DNA of 64,000 bases from Treponema sp. Lineage in GTDB: Bacteria > Spirochaetota > Spirochaetia > Treponematales > Treponemataceae. The notes under the pieces are model-generated. The model was given only the letters and a program-made list of their open reading frames with translations, made no database searches and had not been told where the DNA came from. Below, one piece after another: positions 59,576 to 64,000 of the stretch. The position numbers were made by a program, and so were the translations under genes. The stretch's first letter is position 1; every line of letters begins with the position of its first letter. The stretch covers positions 1 to 64,000 of the forward strand of contig JAGBBT010000056.1 of NCBI GenBank assembly GCA_017938365.1, given 5' to 3'.

Positions 59576-62407
59576 ATGAAAAAGAAGCCATCAAAGAAAG
59601 TCTTTAGCAAAATTTCAGACATAGTATCTGTTATCGTAATAATTTCGCTATTCAGTTTACTTTACGCATTAGGATTATTTCAAAGATTTGATTATAGTTT
59701 ATACGATTTACTTTTAGGATTAAAACAGGATTCTAAAGTTCGTAATGAAATTTTATTTGTAGAAATTGACAATAAATCATTAGAATCTTTAGGTCCATGG
59801 CCTTGGAACCGAGACATTCTCGCCAATTCTTTATTACGAATGAAAGAATTAGGAGCCGAAACTGCCGTATTCGATATTGAATATTTGTCACCTTCAAACC
59901 TATCTGTAAATCCAAAAGTGACTGATGACATTACAAACGCTATCGATATACAAAAGAAAGATATTTCAGACATAGTATTTGAATTAGCCGCAGCCGCAGA
60001 ATCTAATATGTATACAAGCTCAGAATTTGCAAATCTTACAAACGAGGCTGTTCAAGATTATATATATCCTGGTCTAGATTCTTTAAGACAAACAATAACA
60101 GAATCTGCCTATATTGATAATGATGATTTCTTTTCAAAAACAATACAATTTTTTGGAAATACTTGGTTAACAATCAATGTAATGGATTTAGAGATAAAAT
60201 ATGAAAATGCTTTTATAGACTACACAAAAAAAAGATGTCTATTCACTAACATTGAAGACATAAACTTATATACAAAAAGAGGAAACTTATATTACCTTGT
60301 GGATCAAGGTGGACAAAACAAACTTGGATTCTCTCCTGCACGAGAACAATTTATGAAATGTGCAAAAGGTGCAGGATTTACAAATGTAGTTTTAGATAAA
60401 GATGGTACACGACGAAGAGTTGAATTATTAAGCGATCAAAATTCTTATTTTGCTGCACAACTTGTTTTTGCACCTATATTGAAAAAAATAAATCCTGAGA
60501 AAATTATTAGAACAAAGCACTATTTAAAATTAATAAATGCAACAGATATTGATACAGGTAAAAAAAATAATATAAAAATTCCGTTAGATTCTAATGGACG
60601 CATGTTAATTAATTGGTTGAATAAGGAATTTATAGACTCTTTTAGACACGAAAGTGTTGTTATGCTCTATCAATTAGATGAAATCGAAAATAAAATAAAT
60701 TATTATCTAGAAACATTAAATGGCTTTAACCTATGGGATAAAAATGGAAATCCATTATCGTACAAAGCTGAAGTCTCTACCTTATGCAATGATTATAAAA
60801 ATATAACAACCTATAAAAAATATTTACTCAGCAAATGTAAAGGTTACGATATAAACAATAATCCGATAGAAGGTGGAATAGAAGATTCCGAATACGAATA
60901 CTATTTTAATGCAAGACAAACATTTTTTGATAATGTAAGTAGTTTTATTGATGGCTCATATTTCGATGAAATTATATATCGCCTTGATGAAATGAAATTA
61001 TCAATGGATGCAATCAATTATGAAGAAACAAAAAACGGAATTCTTCAATTGTACGAAAATCTAAAACACGAAGATGAACTATACAGAAGCACATTTAATC
61101 AAAGAAAAGCTGCTTATAAAAACTCCTTCTGTATTATAGGAAATACAGCAAGTTCAACAACAGACTTAGGTTCAACTCCTTTTAACAGAGCCTATCCAAA
61201 TGTAGGAACACATGCAAATGTCTACAATACAATAATAAATAATGATTTTATTACTCCCATTGATGGAATTTATGGAATCATATTTGCAGTAATATTGTCT
61301 TTTTCTTTTATTATCCTATTAAAAAATAAAAAACTTTGGATACAAAACACTCTCGGTAGTTTTGCTGTAATTATTTCAGTAGCAACTCCAGTTTTATTAA
61401 TGATTTTCTTTGGAATTTATGTTCCAACAGTATGTTTAGTATTAATTACATTTACATCATTTTTGGCTTCGGTAATTATTCATTTTAGATCAAGTGAAAA
61501 AGACAAAAGTGTTCTTAGAAATGCATTCTCTACTTATCTAAACCCCGTTGTAGTAGAACAAATTGTAAAAGACCCTTCAATCCTCAAACTTGGAGGAGAA
61601 GAAAAAAGAATTACTGCATTATTTTCAGACATAAAGAATTTTTCTTCGTTCTCAGAATTAGTTACACCTTCAAAACTTGTAAGTATACTAAACGATTATT
61701 TAGGAAGTATGAGTGATTGTATTTTAAAAGAAGGTGGAACTTTAGATAAATATATTGGAGACTCGATAGTATCATTCTTTGGAGCACCTTTGGATTTAAA
61801 AAATACAGCCTTAAGTGCATGTACAGCTGCCATCAGAATGAAACAAGTCGAAGAAGTTTTTAACAAAAAGAATGAAGAATTAGGAACTGTGGACCATAAA
61901 CTTTATACAAGAATCGGAATAAACACAGGAAACATGGTTGTCGGTAACATGGGAACAAAAGGAAAAATGAATTACACAATAATGGGAGATGCTGTAAACC
62001 TTGCAAGTCGTCTCGAAGGTGTAAATAAAGTTTATAAATCATGGATATTATGTAGCGATACAACATGGAACGAAATAAACTACGGAGAATATAGAGATAG
62101 CATAATTGCTAGAAAATTAGACAAAGTCAGAGTTGTGGGACGAGATGAACCAGTTCAACTTTATAATATTCTCGGATTTGCAAATGAACTTTCTGAAATT
62201 CAATTTGAAGCCACAGAATTATATAAACAAGCAATGGATAAATATATAGAAAAAGATTTTGCAACTGCAGGAAAACTCTTTATCAAAGCAAACAATTTGA
62301 TTCCAGAAGATGAAACACCTTTGATTTTTGCTCAACGTTGTAAAGACTACATTCAAAATGGATTACCAAAAAATTGGGACGGAATAATGAATCTCACAAC
62401 AAAATAA
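59576..62407 (+). CDS. CHASE2-domain adenylate cyclase (class III)
   Basis: A 943-residue membrane enzyme making cAMP. Helix about 15-35, a very large extracytoplasmic CHASE2 domain (about 40-545, longer than usual), three helices (about 555-640), then a class III cyclase domain (about 655-850). Metal-binding Asp residues are D685 (FSDIKNFS) and D729 (KYIGDSIVSFFGAP); purine-selecting K725 and the Asp in MGDAVNLASRLEG fit ATP. The Asn and Arg of NLASR complete the site. A short TPR-like helical tail follows. The ATG at 59576 suits the promoter; the longer open frame upstream is not coding. It is divergent from the FecR operon. Confidence 0.92.
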   Translation: MKKKPSKKVFSKISDIVSVIVIISLFSLLYALGLFQRFDYSLYDLLLGLKQDSKVRNEILFVEIDNKSLESLGPWPWNRDILANSLLRMKELGAETAVFDIEYLSPSNLSVNPKVTDDITNAIDIQKKDISDIVFELAAAAESNMYTSSEFANLTNEAVQDYIYPGLDSLRQTITESAYIDNDDFFSKTIQFFGNTWLTINVMDLEIKYENAFIDYTKKRCLFTNIEDINLYTKRGNLYYLVDQGGQNKLGFSPAREQFMKCAKGAGFTNVVLDKDGTRRRVELLSDQNSYFAAQLVFAPILKKINPEKIIRTKHYLKLINATDIDTGKKNNIKIPLDSNGRMLINWLNKEFIDSFRHESVVMLYQLDEIENKINYYLETLNGFNLWDKNGNPLSYKAEVSTLCNDYKNITTYKKYLLSKCKGYDINNNPIEGGIEDSEYEYYFNARQTFFDNVSSFIDGSYFDEIIYRLDEMKLSMDAINYEETKNGILQLYENLKHEDELYRSTFNQRKAAYKNSFCIIGNTASSTTDLGSTPFNRAYPNVGTHANVYNTIINNDFITPIDGIYGIIFAVILSFSFIILLKNKKLWIQNTLGSFAVIISVATPVLLMIFFGIYVPTVCLVLITFTSFLASVIIHFRSSEKDKSVLRNAFSTYLNPVVVEQIVKDPSILKLGGEEKRITALFSDIKNFSSFSELVTPSKLVSILNDYLGSMSDCILKEGGTLDKYIGDSIVSFFGAPLDLKNTALSACTAAIRMKQVEEVFNKKNEELGTVDHKLYTRIGINTGNMVVGNMGTKGKMNYTIMGDAVNLASRLEGVNKVYKSWILCSDTTWNEINYGEYRDSIIARKLDKVRVVGRDEPVQLYNILGFANELSEIQFEATELYKQAMDKYIEKDFATAGKLFIKANNLIPEDETPLIFAQRCKDYIQNGLPKNWDGIMNLTTK

Positions 62408-62600
62408 AAAGAGGAGGACAGTCCCTCGACCCTGTAAAATTTTCTGTGTAAATGGCTGACAGAATATGATACTCTTAAGGAGGAGTACGATGTTGACCAA
62501 GAAAAAAAACAGAAAATGAATTTCAACTGTAAACCCAGGAGGTTTACCTCCTTCAATTTTCAGGGGGGGGGAAACAATCAATAGGTACAAAAGCTGTTGA
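62408..62600 (+). mobile_element. Possible IS256-like end remnant
   Basis: Shortly after the cyclase stop, CCCTGTAAAATTTTCTGTGT (62430-62449) and the following AAATGGC resemble IS256-family inverted-repeat ends. It is followed by a strong ribosome site (AAGGAGGAG, 62478-62486) and a 9-codon frame from the ATG at 62490 to a TGA at 62517, as if a transposase start were left behind. Next comes a 7-bp stem (AGGAGGT/ACCTCCT, 62537-62552) and a nine-G run (62563-62571). No transposase body and no second end are seen. The assignment is from memory of family ends. Confidence 0.3.
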
Positions 62601-62768
62601 TTAAAAAATAGGGTGTTTTCTGACTGTACTAAAGTTGACTTTTTCAACATTCTTGCTATTACCAGCTTTATCGGTACTTTGCGCACTTATTCCAAAGATT
62701 GTTATTTCCCAGTCTTTCAGTTGTTCACTTATCAAACTTAATATTGCAGAAAATTCTCCACTATCCAT
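62601..62768 (-). pseudogene. Fragment resembling a bacterial Ig-like repeat
   Basis: A 55-codon frame from an ATG at 62768 to a TAA at 62601. It reads SGEFSAILSLISEQLKDWEI, then TIFGISAQSTDKAGNSKNV and EKVNFSTV, the TDxAGN strand pattern of Ig-like repeats such as those in the 1043-residue protein at 21751-24882. There is no signal peptide and no ribosome site. It is probably the remnant of a larger surface-protein gene. Confidence 0.4.
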
Positions 62769-62991
62769 ATTTTTATTGCTTTAGACGGACAAGATAAATT
62801 TAATGAAGAGTCAAAATGCATGATTGAAAATGCAAAAGTAATTCAGCTTGGAAAAGGAAAAGAAGCTTTATTCTCCGAGAAAAAAGAGTAGTTACCTGTG
62901 GTAAATAATCTATTTGCCTTGAGTTAATAGACTATTTACTACGAAGTGATTATAAACATGTCTTGCACTAAACTGCCTCTCTCCCGACTTT
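62769..62991. other. Non-coding debris with a short coding-like frame and hairpin
   Basis: The plus frame 62778-62891 reads ALDGQDKFNEESKCMIENAK, then VIQLGKGKEALFSEKKE and TAG, which looks like a real protein tail but has no upstream part. A 17-bp imperfect hairpin (62898-62914 with 62926-62942) follows, without a T-run. Nothing else is recognised before ybaK. Confidence 0.3.
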
Positions 62992-63474
62992 TTATAAAAC
63001 TATATCAACTAAAGTTGCTTCTACTGTTTTTACTAAATCAGAAGGTTTTAATTTTAACTGACATCCTCTAACGCCAGCACTAATATAAATATCTTCATGT
63101 TCTAAAATTGAACTATCAATAAATGTTTTAAACTTTTTTTTCATACCAATAGGAGAACAACCTCCTCTAACATACCCTGTTAATGCCAATAATTCCTCGG
63201 GTTTTACAGAAGAAATTTCTTTTGAATTACTAGCAATTCTAGCCTTTTTTAAATTAATTTGAGCATTTGCACTTTGACAGAATACAAAAATCTGTTTTGA
63301 TTCATTTCTCATTACAATTGTTTTAAAACACGCAGCAGGATTTATCTTTAGTTTAGAGGCAATCATTTCTGCCGCCCCTAATTCAAGTTTATGTTCTCCA
63401 TCATCGTCATATGTTAGTATTTCATAGGGAATTTTTAATCCATCAAGGATTCTCATTGCATTCGTCTTTTTCAT
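62992..63474 (-). CDS. ybaK: Cys-tRNA(Pro) deacylase YbaK/EbsC
   Basis: Hydrolyses cysteine mischarged on tRNA-Pro, a trans-acting proofreading step. The 160-residue protein has the YbaK fold: MKKTNAMRILDGLKIPYEIL, the catalytic-Lys segment AACFKTIVMR, and the family block GYVRGGCSPIGMKKKFKTFID. It has the family's usual length. The ATG at 63474 matches the family start; the open frame upstream to 63507 does not. TTGACT at 63502-63507 on the minus strand may be its -35 box, with a weak -10 about 5 nt before the ATG. Confidence 0.9.
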   Translation of the reverse strand: MKKTNAMRILDGLKIPYEILTYDDDGEHKLELGAAEMIASKLKINPAACFKTIVMRNESKQIFVFCQSANAQINLKKARIASNSKEISSVKPEELLALTGYVRGGCSPIGMKKKFKTFIDSSILEHEDIYISAGVRGCQLKLKPSDLVKTVEATLVDIVL

Positions 63475-63565
63475 ATAAAGAAATGTACCATAAAAACAAG
63501 TAGTCAATAAAGTTTATTTTAGATATATTTGTATCTGTTAAATTGTTTTTTTACAGAGGTAATAT

Positions 63566-64000
63566 ATGAAGAATAAAACACCAATGACTCTTTTATGTGG
63601 TTATTTAGGAGCAGGAAAAACAACTCTCTTAAACCAAGTCCTTTCTAATCAAAAAGGATATAAAGTTGCTGTTATCGTAAATGATATTGGAGAAGTAAAT
63701 GTTGATGCTAAACTAATTGCAGACGGTGCAAAAATAACCGATACAAGTTCAATTGTTCCACTCACAAATGGTTGTATTTGTTGTACATTAAAAACCCAAT
63801 TAGCACAAAATATTGAAAATTTAATTAAAACAAAAAAATACGATTACATCTTGATAGAAGCTAGTGGTGTATGCGAACCAATGCCTATAGCCCAAGAATT
63901 AGAGACAATAAAAAATGGAAAATTAGACAATGTTGTAGGAGTTGTTGATGCAGCTCGTCTTGTTGATGAATTCGCAGGAGGAAACAAACTATTAGATAAA
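63566..64000 (+). CDS. CobW/COG0523-family GTPase (5' part)
   Basis: 145 codons before the window ends. A metal-chaperone GTPase family that delivers zinc, cobalt or similar to target proteins. Walker A is GYLGAGKTTLL, the metal motif CxCC is in NGCICCTLK, and the Asp/Glu switch segments are VIVNDIGEVNVDA and ILIEASGVCEP. The start at 63566 has AGAGG six nt before. AGATA-N6-TATCT at 63521-63536 upstream is a weak operator candidate. The C-terminal domain lies outside the window, so the metal cannot be guessed. Confidence 0.88.
   Translation, partial: MKNKTPMTLLCGYLGAGKTTLLNQVLSNQKGYKVAVIVNDIGEVNVDAKLIADGAKITDTSSIVPLTNGCICCTLKTQLAQNIENLIKTKKYDYILIEASGVCEPMPIAQELETIKNGKLDNVVGVVDAARLVDEFAGGNKLLDK

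Noticed and set aside
62563-62571. Poly-G run as a working promoter spacer
   Set aside because: Minus-strand TTGATT and GAAAAT are 14 bp apart and plus-strand boxes are poor, and no intact gene follows.
1-64000. tRNA or rRNA genes
   Set aside because: No cloverleaf or CCA-ended segment and no rRNA core sequence was recognised by eye; a covariance search would be needed to exclude a tRNA fully.

Overview
The window is AT-rich and has the gene content of a spirochaete, most likely a commensal or gut/rumen-type Treponema. The main clues are a TRL-family lipoprotein, a FadL/UPF0164-like outer-membrane barrel, long Ig-repeat/OmpA proteins, many small lipoproteins, a spirochaete-type DUF5312-like protein, chemotaxis and flagella-associated genes, two LysM/M23 peptidases, and a secreted pectin-degrading enzyme that implies life on plant polysaccharide. 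Species cannot be fixed from the sequence alone. Genes are dense on both strands, many neighbours overlap by a few bases, and I saw no rRNA, tRNA, CRISPR or intact mobile element. || Layout. 1-7.8 kb: purU, three lipoprotein genes (the TRL gene sits behind a promoter with a poly-G tract), aroC, and a 1273-residue CE8-CE12 pectin esterase. 7.8-17.1 kb: envelope genes (D,D-carboxypeptidase, degenerate NodB protein, zinc ribbon, LysM/M23 peptidase, lepB, PASTA transpeptidase) and a Maf-like glycosyltransferase. 17.3-25.9 kb: HD-GYP protein, aldo/keto reductase-like protein, glyS, a DUF2400 protein, and an Ig/OmpA plus barrel pair. 26-33.4 kb: membrane LuxR regulator, DUF5312-like protein, metNI, and an acidic-repeat membrane protein. 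33.5-43.2 kb: frameshifted hflX, FliL-like protein, M23 peptidase, rlmE, prenyl synthase, TPR and RseC-like proteins, cheRB, lptCAB. 43.2-57 kb: rny, a RACo-like ATPase next to a B12-binding radical SAM protein, a Gld-type ABC operon, diacylglycerol kinase-like protein, purB, and a decarboxylase. 57-64 kb: a FecR/outer-membrane operon divergent from a CHASE2 adenylate cyclase, a 0.6-kb stretch of gene debris, ybaK, and the start of a CobW-family GTPase. || How it works together. Envelope building and turnover dominate (peptidoglycan synthesis and trimming, export, Lpt-type glycolipid transport, barrels and lipoproteins). The other theme is signalling and motility (CheR/CheB, Maf, FliL-like, HD-GYP, cAMP synthesis). 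|| Main observations. (1) A nine-G tract fills the -35/-10 spacer of the TRL lipoprotein promoter, as expected for slipped-strand phase variation. (2) At least eight genes have a -35/N17/-10 promoter whose -10 box ends 6-9 nt before the ATG, so their mRNAs should be nearly leaderless. (3) hflX carries a single -1 frameshift at an A4 run. (4) A RACo-type activase without its ferredoxin domain lies beside a cobalamin radical SAM gene. (5) The FecR/barrel/CHASE2-cyclase divergon shares a palindrome over its promoters, and the fecR 3' end is duplicated across its stop codon. (6) Fifteen exact 36-bp units encode an acidic cytoplasmic domain.
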